Under the pieces are notes generated by a model, which saw only the letters and a program-made list of their open reading frames with translations, was not told the origin of the DNA and did no database searches. The position numbers and the translations under genes were made by a program. DNA of 64,000 bases. It comes from Nannochloropsis oceanica. Lineage: Eukaryota > Sar > Eustigmatophyceae > Eustigmatales > Monodopsidaceae. The stretch is taken from NCBI GenBank assembly GCA_004519485.1, contig CP038123.1:214001-278000 (forward strand). The letters run 5' to 3'. Of the stretch, positions 34,901 through 45,215 are shown in pieces (within the stretch, counting starts at the first letter, position 1; every line of letters begins with the position of its first letter).

Positions 34901-34988
34901 AAAGAAAGTGCTGAGGGAACAGGAAAGTGAGAAGGAAGGAGGGGTAGTGAAACGTCTAGCGGCAGAGAAAACGCCAGTGTCGATGTGA
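28937..34988 (+). CDS. CHLH: Magnesium chelatase subunit H (plastid)
   Basis: The large porphyrin-binding subunit that inserts Mg2+ into protoporphyrin IX, the first committed step of chlorophyll synthesis. Six exons, 28937-30464, 30641-31209, 31383-31951, 32104-32186, 32294-34078 and 34276-34988, join in phase into about 1,748 residues. Plant and cyanobacterial H subunits are nearer 1,300-1,400, and the excess lies in Ser-, Glu- and Gly-rich insertions. The N-terminus has a signal peptide (IASCVFLLLVSWMPVVF) and the motif FTFTAP, fitting plastid targeting through the ER. Conserved blocks: NIVLMAGFEAFNIQLYRQAA, RKHVITNQFYINQLIRIFEK, AVVHFGMHGTVEWLPGSPLG, LLGEIPNLYLYACNNPSES, EYYANTGALKKAAE and TALVGWSSTAGFKDKFVYD. 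Introns 2 to 4 are strongly pyrimidine-rich. It is divergent from SPCS3 across a 1.1-kb gap. Confidence 0.95.
31321..31377 (+). repeat. (CCCT)n array in CHLH intron 2
   Basis: Near-perfect CCCT array of about 14 copies, just before the acceptor at 31382. The donor side of this intron has no purine arm. Confidence 0.9.
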
Positions 34989-35589
34989 TGAAGCACGAGG
35001 GGAGGGATGGAAGTATGGAGGATGGATGGGAGGAAATGTTGACAAGAGAGAAGAAGGAAGAAGAAGGATGGAAGATGCACATAGCATAGGATTTTGATGA
35101 GCGAGCGGTTGAGAGCAGGCAAAAACGCCGCAGCAGAAGGTTAGTAATGGCAGAGCAGAGCAAAGCCGGGTCGTAAAGGATGTAAGTTTATTATAATGTG
35201 TTTTTCCGATCCTTCATTTTTGTCAGGAGCGATGAGCAGTCTGTGAATCTATCAGTTTGAAAGTGTTGGATCATCCAGATTTCAAGTACATTGGGAAATG
35301 AGGCGCGAATGAGAAGGTAGTGGCCGCAGGCAACAGTAGACGAGTAAAATAAGAAATTATGAGGCGACGAGGTATGCTCGCGATTCATAACTTTGTCTGG
35401 TGTAATTTCACTCGTTTCGTTTTGTTTCTTTTTGTCTTTCTCTGCTCCTGGCTCCCAAATCATCACCATCAACCTCGCAACAAAGAAATACTCCCAACCT
35501 TTAAACACGCACGTTCGAAAGACTTCTACTTTTCGCTTTTTCTCTCTCTCTTACGCCCAACCACCCTCCGCACCCATCCCCAGTGCCAT
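34989..35589. other. Intergenic, convergent CHLH / SURF6
   Basis: 600 bp, GA-rich on the CHLH side, otherwise unremarkable. No gene seen. Confidence 0.6.
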
Positions 35590-36386
35590 CTAACTATGTC
35601 CTCCTCCTACCCCTCCCCCTCCACCTCCCATCCCCCCCGCTTTTCCCGTGACCTGACCACTTCCTCCCCCTCCGCCTTTGCCTCCCCCTCCGCTTCCTGC
35701 ACCCTTCTCCCCCCCCTCCTCTCCATCCCTTCCCTTCTTACCTCCCTTGTTCAAAAAATCCGCCCTCTTCCCTTCAAAGCCGGCGCGGCGCCTCCCCCCT
35801 CCTGACTTCTCATCCTTCCCCTTATCTTTATCCATATTCTGACCCGCCGCACATCCTTCCACTCCCCCCAACTTCCTCTTCTTCAAGTTCGCCTCCCGTT
35901 TTCCTTGCTTCTCCCTCTCTGCCGCCGAGAGCTTGGCAGTACGATCGCCCCACTTTTCTTTGCTCTTCGCCTTGGCCTTCTCCTTCGACTTGATCGCCTT
36001 TTTGAGTAACTTGGGGTTATCCAGAACCTTCCCACCATGCGCACTCTTCAAGGCATCCTTCCACAAAATCGCGTTCCGTTCCTCCTTTCCTCCTTCCCCT
36101 CCTTCCCCGGCCTGGAGCTCCTTCAACCTCCTCTCCTTCTCCTCTGCCTTCTTCAGAAGACCTACCAAATTCTTCCCTCCCTTCTTCGGCAGCGCCCCCG
36201 AAGCAAAAGAAGTTGGGACGGTAATCTTACTAAACTGAAGGTCCATCTCCTGCTTGGGAGCAGCAGCAGTAGCAGTGGCAGCCGCAACGGCTGCCGCAGC
36301 GGCAGGGGAAGAAGGAGGGAAAGAAGTAGAAGGAGAGAAGGAGGAAGAGGGGACATGTTGCATCTTCTTCCGCCTGTTTTGTGCGT

Positions 36387-36421
<35 letters not shown>

Positions 36422-37609
36422 GCGGCAGCTTTGCTATCCTTGGCACTGCGGCGGTTGCCGCCTTCACTGACTCCTCCACGCTTAGCTCGTGCCACCTCAA
36501 TTTTAATCTGTGTTGGTCACGAAGAAGGATGGTATGAAAGAGGGGAAAAAGGTATGCATGTTAGCGCAATCTCATGTGGCTATAGCTTATAGCTCGACGT
36601 ATGGTTCGATCCTCTCTCCTTCTTCCCTCCACACCTACCCGTAGTCGCTCCCTCAACTCTTCGATTGACTTCGCCCGCGGCGTCGTTCCCACCAGCGACA
36701 GAAGTCCTAGTGGAGGCTGCTGCTTCTTCTGCTGCTGCCCTCCATTTTTTCCTCTCCCTTTTCTTCCTCCTTCTGAAACGTCTTCCGCATCTCCTGCTGG
36801 CCCTGTCGCAGCACTTGCTGCCCCTCCCTCCTCCTCCGCTTCCTCCTCCGCCTCCGCCGCCGCCTCCTCCTCCTCCTCCCCCGCATCGTCTTCGACCTCC
36901 ATCCCATCCTCCTCTCCCTTATCATCATCATCGCTCTCCTCCATGTCTTCGTCATTTTCACTATCCTCCTCCTCCTCCTCCTCTCCTCCTTCCTCCTCCT
37001 CCTCCTCTTCCTCCCGCTTCCTCTTCCTCTCCTCCTTCTCGCCCTTCTCCTTCTCCGCTCTCTCTTTCTGAAGCTCTGTGACAGTCCTCATATTGGCCGG
37101 GTCAAATTTAATTTTCTTACCGCGCTTGGACTCTTCCTTCTTGACTTGCTTGGGCGCGGCTAGACGTTTGTTCTGTATTTCAGAGGGAGGGAGGATGAGC
37201 GATGCGACGCAAAATGAGCGTGAGAGGATGTCGCCTCCACGTCTACAGCGTGTGTAAGCGACTACTTATTTCAAAGTGCATAGGTATTGTCCTCATGAAA
37301 CAAAGAGCGCGAGCGTAGCTGCGCTTCTTATCCGCCGCCGCCACCCTCTCCGCTATCCTGCTGTCTACCTAAGTCTTCATCCCACCCTCCCCGCTAAATT
37401 CTCCAAATCAACCTCTTCGATTACTCTATTCATATATCTTTTTAAATACACATAGTACGAACCTTAAAATATTTGGCATTCGCATCCGCTGCACTGTTAT
37501 CGTCCTTGGGCAAATACAGGTCGGCCGGCACCAAATTGACCATGCGGCAAAAGAAAGCATCCTTCTCCGCCAGCCGTCGTCTTAGCACGGCCTCGTCTTG
37601 CACCGCCAT
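35590..37609 (-). CDS. SURF6: SURF6/RRP14 nucleolar ribosome-biogenesis protein
   Basis: SURF6/Rrp14 acts in the nucleolus in maturation of ribosomal subunits. Three exons, 37463-37609, 36639-37172 and 35590-36507, all phase 0, give about 532 residues. The N-terminal RRP14 part reads FFCRMVNLVPADLYLP, then NKRLAAPKQVKKEESKRGKK. A long acidic stretch of Glu and Asp follows, then SIEELRERLRIKIEVARAKR. The C-terminal SURF6 domain has FSKITVP, LPKKGGKNLVGLLKKAEEKE, W-K-D-A-L and LLKKAIKSKEKAKAKSKEKW. Alanine runs and a Gly-rich tail (often GGGK or GGGS) are low-complexity additions. The start at 37609 gives a compact N-terminus typical of the family. The gene is convergent with CHLH. Confidence 0.9.
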
Positions 37610-38572
37610 GCTTCCCCAAATTGCGCTCTACGGAATGGAAAAAGGTAGCCGTGTGTATGTGCTATGGGTGGGAAGCGTTAGGTAGGATAGATGGTGCGTC
37701 GTGGGTTAGAAGGAGGGTGGGGAGGCTGAACGGTAGATACACTTTTGTGATGTGTTTCTACGGACACGAAGTCTGGCCAAACCGCTGCACACGCCTGTGC
37801 AGCCAATGATTAGTTTGTCATTCTCGTATTTGTGGCAGATCGTGGGTGAAAGTGTGGAGAGACAAAAAAGAGACGCCCATATGAAATGGAGGGCAAGCAT
37901 GGTCCGCGGCAAGCCGTTCACGCTGTTTAGCGGGCCCAACGCTGGCTGGCCGAATCGCTGTCTTGCCCTCATTCCCGTTGTCGCTTTAACTTCTGGTCCG
38001 ACCCGAACGATCTCAACCCACTCAACCCGAACGAAGACAGGCCTTTCGTCTATCAATGGAGGGTGTGACGGTGCATGAGGCCGCTGTCCGGCGTTTTCTT
38101 CAGCTCCAACTCCAACTCCAACCCACGCAGCAACCCAACTTTTGGGAGCGGCCCTTTCGTGACACCAGACCCTTTGCGCGTTGCAACCATCCCTACTCTG
38201 ACAACCCTTTTGAGCTTGAGTGCAAGACGCTGGCATTTATTTAAACCTAAAATGAGACAATATCACCCTTCTTTTCACAACGTACCATCTTAGCACAGGA
38301 AGGGTGAGGACACAGCCGAGCCGAGCTTGTCGTTGTAGTTGTCGTCTCGCCCGCCAAAGGGAGACGAGGGGTGCGTTGGCGACAAGTAGCAGCAGCGGGT
38401 GGCACGTCCAGTCTACCAGGACTCTCCTTCGATCAGTAAAAAAGAAAAGGAAAGGAGGAACTAGTGGTGAAGCCAAAGGAATCGATAGCGTTGATCCAAC
38501 GGGTTGAAGGCATAGGCTTAAGACAACCGAGCCAGTCGAGCATTTACCCCCGGGGTTGACCGCACGAGAACG
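37610..38572. promoter_or_regulatory. Divergent intergenic region, SURF6 / Nudix
   Basis: About 960 bp with balanced composition and none of the GGGA/CCCT arrays seen elsewhere. Overlapping open frames on both strands (for example 37706-38236 minus) have no recognisable features. Confidence 0.4.
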
Positions 38573-40124
38573 ATGGCGTACGTAATCAAAACTGAAGACC
38601 ATACCGTCCCGGGCTTCCGGTGGGTAAGCCTTAAAAGGCTACAGTACTGTGATGCGAAGGGCCATAAACGCACGTGGGAAATGGCAGAGAGAATCACGAG
38701 ACGGACGCCGAGTGAAGGACCGCCGCCCGCCAATGGAGTAGGGGTTGTCGCTATTATCTCGACGGCACTGGAAAAGGACAATGATCACATTGTATTAGGT
38801 GAGGAGGGAGGGAGGGACGGAGGGAGGGAGGAGGGGCTGTGGGAGGGAGACATATACACGCCAAAGCAGACACATTTTCCCATCTTGACCATTTCCTTTC
38901 CTCCCTTCCTCCTCCTTCCCTCCCCTCCCCTCATGTGAACAGTGTCTCAGTTCAGACCGCCGGTGGGGAAAGAGGTATTAGAACTGCCGGCAGGTCTAGT
39001 AGATGATGGAGAGGTATGTATTTGTATGAGGAGAGAGGGGAGGGAGGGTAAGGTAGAGTGACTGCAAGAAAACGATAATAGATTGTTCATTTCATTTGGC
39101 TTTGCGTACATACGTAAACCAAGCGTATCCATGATTTCCTCTCTCCCGCACGTCGCTTCGGTGTTCATAAAATATAAACGTAGGATGAAGCCACCGCCGC
39201 CATCCGCGAGCTCCGAGAAGAGACCGGCTTTGAAGGCATTGTCACGCACGTCTCGCCTGTCATCTACTCCGACCCGGGGCTCAGCAACGCCTCCATACGC
39301 TATGTCTTTATGAAGATAGACGGTGATTTAGGGAGTAACCAGCAGCCTGTCGCCATTCCGGATGACGGCGAGATAATTACCGTCCATCGCATCCCTGTCA
39401 AAAGGTATGTACGTCACACCTTCTCCTTTTCTTCCCTTCCTCCGTCCCTCCCTCCCCAGGCAAGCATCAATGCTTCGATGCGATGGTTGTTTATCAAACA
39501 AAATGGGGATAAAGGAAGGAACGAGCAGCGCTTCGCTGTTTCTAATTATGGCGATGTTATTATTACCATCACGCGGAGGGGGCTTCTAAAGAGTTATTTC
39601 AGTCTTTTCTATGTTCCTTCTTCCATTTCTAAGCTCTCTTCTTTTTTGGTTTACCATGTTATTGACGGATGGATTGACTTATATATCTAATTGTTTTTCC
39701 TTCTTATACATTGTGTATTGATATATTCGAAAATGATAATTATATGTTTATTCATTTTACCTTCTTTATCTTACTTTAATTTATTTTTATTCATTTATTA
39801 TTTTCCATTTTATTAATTCTCCTATTTTTCCTTTTATTCAATTACATTATGTATTTTTATTCATTAATAAGCATTCACTCATTCATCCATCTACATATTT
39901 ATTAACTCGGCTGTTCAAACAGATTACTTAGCGAGGTAGAGACGTTCCGAGACAAGGGTTTGGAGATTGATGCCCGTCTCTACGGTCTTGCTCTCGGCCT
40001 GCAATACGGCGATGTAAAGCAGTATAACCCTCCGGGCAGCCATTCCTCCTCCTGGACCTGGACTTTCGCTTCTGGAGTTGCCGCGTTGTTGCTTTACCGG
40101 TATATGAAAGGAGCGGGTGGGTAG
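38573..40124 (+). CDS. NUDT5-like ADP-sugar pyrophosphatase with a C-terminal membrane tail
   Basis: Nudix enzymes of this group hydrolyse ADP-ribose and ADP-sugars. Four exons, 38573-38798, 38943-39013, 39184-39404 and 39923-40124, join in phase to 239 residues. The N-terminus FRWVSLKRLQYCDAKGHKRT and VSQFRPPVGKEVLELPAGL match NUDT5. The Nudix box reads GEDEATAAIRELREETGFEG, with the catalytic REXXEE core intact as RELREE, and DPGLSNASIRYVFMKIDGD follows. After the usual C-terminus (LEIDARLYGLALGLQYGD) there is an extra segment, TWTFASGVAALLLYRYMKGA, about 17 hydrophobic residues plus basic residues at the very end. That looks like a tail anchor for an organelle membrane (inference). Intron 3 is long and ends in a strongly AT-rich block. 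Confidence 0.9.
39590..39915. repeat. AT-rich block in Nudix intron 3
   Basis: About 320 bp of T- and A-rich sequence (many TTATT, TTTAT, ATTCATT motifs) inside a G/C-rich region. It sits between a 39405 donor and the acceptor at 39922. No ORF or terminal repeats seen. Confidence 0.7.
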
Positions 40125-40752
40125 AGCCCCTTCTTCCTCCTCTCCCTTCCATTTCCCCTCCATTTATCCCACCCTCTTCGAATAAAAGGGAGGGAGAGGG
40201 GAAGGGATGGGTGGAAGGTAAGAGGGTAGCAGGGTCCGTCGCGGTCATGGAGGGATGGCAGATGTAGGGATGGAAATCGAGGCGTGCCAATGTCATATAC
40301 AAATATTATCAAATGAACGAGTGAGGGAGAGGGCAAAAGGCAAGAACGAAGGGGGGCTAAGATGAAACAGGGATTGAGACTAGAGGGAGAAAAGAAACAA
40401 CAAATGATGAATCTCCTCTGCCCCCCTCTGAGTTGCCACTGCGGTCAGTGTTGCCGATATTTTCCAAATCTTTCTAAGTTTTTTTCTTCGGCTCTAATGT
40501 TGGCTTTCAGGGAGGGACCGCGTTCCACCTTCACGACGACTCTCAGGAGGGAAAAGGGGGGGAGGGGGGAGGAGGGAGAGAGGGAGGAGGTTTTGGTGTT
40601 TGCCTCTTGTATGACTGTTTCCTATTTCTCTTGCTTTTTTGTCTCTGCGGAAGCAATTTTACTTTTTCTATTGCCTTAGCTCCTATTTCCTCCACTCTTT
40701 TTTGTTTATTTGTTCCTTCCCTACTATTCATTGGGTCACATTCTTTCCTTCT
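40125..40752. other. Intergenic, convergent Nudix / two-TM gene
   Basis: About 630 bp, G-rich at 40555-40590. No gene seen. Confidence 0.6.
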
Positions 40753-40876
40753 CTATCTCGTGGCCTTCTTCGACCTTTGTTGCGCCATGCGCGACAACAT
40801 GTCATCCTCCTCTTCTGCCGCCGCCGCCCGTGCAGCCGCTGCCGCCTGCTTTTTATTCTTTTTCCCTCCAGTGGCA

Positions 40877-40914
<38 letters not shown>

Positions 40915-41597
40915 GACCTGTACTGGCTGCGAAACGCTCTGTTGCTTCTTCTTCTGTTGCTTGCTCTCGGCCTAGAGGAGAGAAATTACATGTCAGAACG
41001 CGAGACGCAAATCCAGGAAATTGACAACCCAACTCACGTCTTCCTTCGATTATCTGTTTTCTCCATTCCTCTTTCTTACCTTCCTCCTCTCCCTCTCCTC
41101 CGCCTCTTCCTCCTTTGTGAGCTCCTCAAGCATTTGGTCTGCTTGCCGAAGCTTCTTGTTCAACTCATCCGCAGCTTCTACGGGAGACAAATCCTTTGTA
41201 ATGCGGTACAAGTAAATGGCAGGGATGATCAAGCAGACGGCAAAGGCCGGGAAGGGAAGGTACTCGTACAGCATCTGTGGACGAAGGAGGGAGGGGGAAA
41301 AGGGAGAGAGGAGGGAGGGTGAGATCGGGCGGCCGGATTGAGGGAATGGAGTAGCAACGCAGTTAAATGACAACATAAAGGACGTATTTTTCGTTTGCAA
41401 AGGATGGGGCGTAAGCAGGTGTGGTGGGGGTGGTACGAGGAGCAGACAGGAAGGGACACGGCAAGGAGGGAGGGGAGGCTCTATCGGACAGGTTCTGGGC
41501 CAAAGCGTACCTTGTAGACGAACAGGAGGAGGGGACCCAGCCACAGGAACATGTTTTCCACCCATACCTTCCCGACGGGATTGGTGCTGATGCTCAT
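40753..41597 (-). CDS. Small two-TM coiled-coil protein with alanine-rich tail (unknown)
   Basis: I do not recognise this family. Three exons, 41511-41597, 41080-41274 and 40753-40971, all phase 0 with GT-AG borders, give 166 residues. The first hydrophobic segment is VENMFLWLGPLLLFVYKMLY, the second FPAFAVCLIIPAIYLYRI. A charged helix follows (SPVEAADELNKKLRQADQML, then ELTKEEEAEERERRK), likely a coiled coil. The last exon is Lys/Gln-rich, has an alanine run made by a GCT/GCA repeat, and ends EEDDMLSRMAQQRSKKATR. The arrangement resembles small ER or mitochondrial membrane adaptors, but no function can be assigned. The consistent splice phases and the sharp two-TM pattern argue that it is a real gene. 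Confidence 0.7.
40878..40914 (-). repeat. (GCA)n coding microsatellite
   Basis: On the gene strand it encodes an alanine run of about 12 in the tail of the two-TM protein. Confidence 0.9.
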
Positions 41598-42471
41598 GGT
41601 TACCTCGGTATAGAGTGGTTGCCTTCGCGGGAATGGGCGGGAAGAATGCTGAGCGAATGATGAGAGTGAAGTGGAAAGCGAGGCAAAGAAGGGAGGAAGG
41701 ACAGCGTGCCATGTCAGGCACTAAAAAATCCTGATAGATGGAAGGGGCGTGGGACTTCTGCATCGTGAATACGACCGGTGACTGGTCCAGAAGAGGGATT
41801 TTCTATGATTCCATCAAGGCTTTGTAATTATCTGGCTTCACACTCGTCATCACCGAAAACCAACACCACAGGTTTGCTTCGACCGTTGAGCTCAGCCTCC
41901 AACACGACGACACAAAAACATATTTCTTGCACCACACCTCGAGCATGTGCACCTCATCCCTCATACGCCACCATAGAAATGCACCAGCTGCTCTGCGTGG
42001 ACAAGCTATGCGCGCGAGTGGCCTTGTAACAAGTGCTCTTCGCCTCCAACGACGGCCCATCTTCCCTTCTACGCAACCACCCTAACCGCCAGCGATGGGC
42101 TTGTCTTTCTCCCATCTTGTGGTCCCCTGTGCATGTCTGCAGTAGCTAGCTAAGACGTCAATGGACTAGCCCAACGCACCCCCTCTCAAATCAACGACGT
42201 CGCTCTGGCGTCCGTTGACTTGATGCACCAACGTCGCCGCAGACTAACTGTCTAGGTGGCCCTACCCAGCACTCGTTGGTAAACCAACAAAGTTAGAACA
42301 AAATGAGTATATTTCTGCTTGCCAGTATGCGACACCATGATGCGACTGCGTTTTCAATCGAAAGAGGCTCCTTTGCCTGACCACGAATACCACCACCACA
42401 CGAGCCCCACTAACAAACCTTTCTTTCCCACCACAAACCCTCGCACAACAGGCTGAATAGAGAAAAAGGAA
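41598..42471. promoter_or_regulatory. Divergent intergenic region, two-TM / ankyrin-SAM
   Basis: About 870 bp with balanced composition and no arrays. Presumably both promoters. No gene seen. Confidence 0.4.
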
Positions 42472-44524
42472 ATGAAAAAGATCACATATTTCGCCTCGCC
42501 CCGCACTGACAGCATCGGCGGGGACAGCGCCAAGAAGCAGAGGAAACCATCCTTCTCTCTCGCCCCTACCTCCGGTACCACCCCCAGAGGCAATGAAAGC
42601 TTGGACTTAACGGCCGACGTCCGTGAAGTCCTCTACGACGGAGGCAACAGCCATAGCAACCACAATATCAACAGTAGCATCAGTCCCCGCAGCATCAATA
42701 GCCCCCGCAAGCTCCCTCCTGCCTTGACCAGCATTGCCTCCCCTCCTTCCCCCCCCTCTCCTAAGGAAAAACGCGGCAAGATCGACTTCTCTCTGCTCAG
42801 CTCCTTGTCACCCGGTCGGAAGAAAAGCAGCACTAGCTGCTGCAGCCGTAGCAGCAGTAATAGCAGCCCAACCATTACCCTCAAGGCTGCCACTTCTAGC
42901 GCTCCCGCTGGTGCGGGGAATCTGACCGACCAAATGCCTTCCTCCCCTGTCTCCTTCCTCCCCACTTTCAACAGTATTACACACCCCTCCTCCTCCTTTG
43001 TACCCGCTGGAGGCACCCCACCCAATACTGCCCGCTCTCCTCGCACTCACAGTAATACCGCTGCCACCATCCTTTCCTCCCCTTCCTCCTCCTCCTCCTC
43101 CACCCGCTCTCCACACCGCCAGCGCGCAGAGGGTCTCAGGGGACTTCTTGGTTACTCCTCCCCCTCCCCCCCCTCCGACTCCCCCATCCACCTCGCTGCC
43201 CGTCAAGGCGATATCTCTCTCCTTCAGACTCTTCTTGCCTCCAACCCCTCCTTAGCTGCTGCCTTGGGACATGCCTCAGTGACACCCTTAATGCTCGCCG
43301 CTGGAGCAGGAGAGGAAGAGACCGTGAAATTCTTGCTAGATCTAGGGAGGGAAGGAGAGAAGAGTGGACGGGTGCTAGTGGATGTTCTCAAGAGTGATGC
43401 AGGAAAGAAGACAGCACTGCATCATGCGGCCATGGGAAACTTAGATTCGCCTGGAGTGGCACTGCTGCTCCTTGGGAAGCAGCAGCAGCATCAACAGTTG
43501 TTAGAAGCTGTGGACGTCGAGGGGAGGACGGCGTTGCACTACGCTGCTGTCAACGGACATTTAAAAATGCTACGTGTGTTGTTAAGTGGAGAGAAGGGGG
43601 GAGTAAGTCCTCTTTCCTTGGTGATGGATAATGAGGGTTTGGACCCGCTACAATTTTTGTTGTCCAAAGTAGGAGGAGAGGGTGGCAAGATGTCGGCGGC
43701 GCATCGCACGGAAGTGGTCCGTACATTGCAGGACGCACAGGAGCGGGCGAAAAGGAAGAGCAACAGTAACAGCAGTGGGGATGGGAATGAGATGGAGGGC
43801 AGGAGTCCGGGGTGGGGGGGTGCGACGACGTGTGTATGGGATTGTGTGGCCCGCTTGTGTGGGGAGGCAGTGGCAGACGCGGAGGACGAGGAAGAGGAAG
43901 AAATCGTGCAGCGTAAGTTTCTGTGTAGTTATGTGGTCTGTGAGCGATGTATATTTTCTCTTCTATTTTTCTGCTGTCGCTATCTCGTCTTCCATATCAA
44001 CTCATCCGCCCTCCCTCCCTTCCTCCCTCCCTCTCTTCCTCCTCACAGCGATTGAACACCAGCTCCTCCGAATTTTCCGCGCTGCAGATATCTCTCAAGA
44101 AGCCAGTGACGTGTATCTAGATAACCTTCGCCGTCACGGCTACGATAACTTAATTTCCCTTCATGCCATCGCCGCCGATCGCTTCAAAATGACCTTAGGG
44201 AAATACGTCCCCGACCGGCAAGACCGCAAAAGAATCCTCAAAGCCCTTCATGATGATGACGGGAATGGAAGTGGTCACATTTGTTCCAACCTCAAGCACT
44301 TACCTGTTGGAGAGTATCTAAAGCATCTATTAAGTGTGCCTGATGAGATGGCGGGGCGTTACGCAGAGGGCTTGGGAGGGATGAACGTGCACACGGGCGC
44401 TCAGTTGTGTCAGGCATCCTACGATGAAGTAGAGTTGAATTTGGCTGGGATCTTATTGCAAGGGCACAAAAAGGCGTTGAAGATTTTATTGAAGACAAGC
44501 GCAGCAGCGTCGCCGCTAGCATAG
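42472..44524 (+). CDS. Ankyrin-repeat protein with C-terminal SAM-like domain
   Basis: Two exons, 42472-43912 and 44049-44524, join in phase 1 into about 638 residues. The first 240 residues are Ser/Pro-rich and probably disordered, with many SP motifs that could be phosphorylation sites. Ankyrin repeats begin near residue 240: DSPIHLAARQGDISLLQTLL, TPLMLAAGAGEEETVKFLLD, KTALHHAAMGN and GRTALHYAAVNGHLKMLRVL. An acidic linker follows. The second exon encodes a helical domain (IEHQLLRIFRAADIS, LDNLRRHGYDNLISLHAI, RKRILKAL) with the pattern of a SAM protein-interaction domain; this is my reading from the pattern. Ankyrin plus SAM proteins are usually scaffolds. The substrate or partner is unknown. 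Confidence 0.82.
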
Positions 44525-45215
44525 GGGGTGGCATTTGGTGGGGTGGTATGAGATATAAATGTGTGTGTGTACGTGTGTGTGGGTGTGGGTGGGTGGATGT
44601 GTGGGTGTGGGTGGGTGGATGTGTGGGTGTGTGGGTGTGTCAAGTGAATGACGAAAATGGATACGTGCAAGAGATGTCCGAGTATAAGTCTGATTATTGG
44701 AAAAGAATCGTTATTTCGTGTTTGCTGTGCGTGTTTGTTCCGACATGGACGACCCGAGGCCGAGTGAGATGGGTGGGGAGGTTTTGGGGGAGGGAGGAGG
44801 GAATGTTCCCCCTATTTGAGTTCTATATTCATGGTACGTGAATCTAAAGTCCAAGAGAGAGGAAAGTTTATATAAATATATATAATATTATCGAAGAAAT
44901 CAATGCGCGAGGAATGTCGCCTATATGAATGCGATTGATTTTGGTCGGAAAATGAGCTCGTACAGCAAAGCACAAACGCGCTCGCCAATCCGTTGGTATC
45001 GCCCGTGAAAAGGAAGAAAAGCACGAGCACACATACACAACACACACACACCCACTCGCACGCCTGCCCCACAGCCTTGTCATCCATTTCTTCATCCTAC
45101 ACCCACTCCGCGAAATCTAGGTTGGGAGAGGCAAGGCAGACGCGCGAAGCAAGGCGCAAGGAAGAAGGGAAAAGACGACGCTGCAGCCAACACCACACAC
45201 CGATACTACCACGGT
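44525..45215. other. Intergenic, ankyrin-SAM 3' side / USP48 promoter
   Basis: About 690 bp. It begins with a GT-rich minisatellite, has an AT stretch at 44865-44890 (TATATAATATTAT-like) and CA repeats at 45030-45060. Confidence 0.55.
44563..44641. repeat. GTGGGTGT minisatellite
   Basis: Repeated GTGTGGGTGTGGGTGGGTGGAT units, two copies of about 28 bp with shorter partial copies on both sides, just after the ankyrin-SAM stop codon. Confidence 0.85.

Noticed and set aside
37706-38236. Minus-strand open frame of 176 codons between SURF6 and the Nudix gene
   Set aside because: No recognisable feature and equally long frames exist on the other strand.
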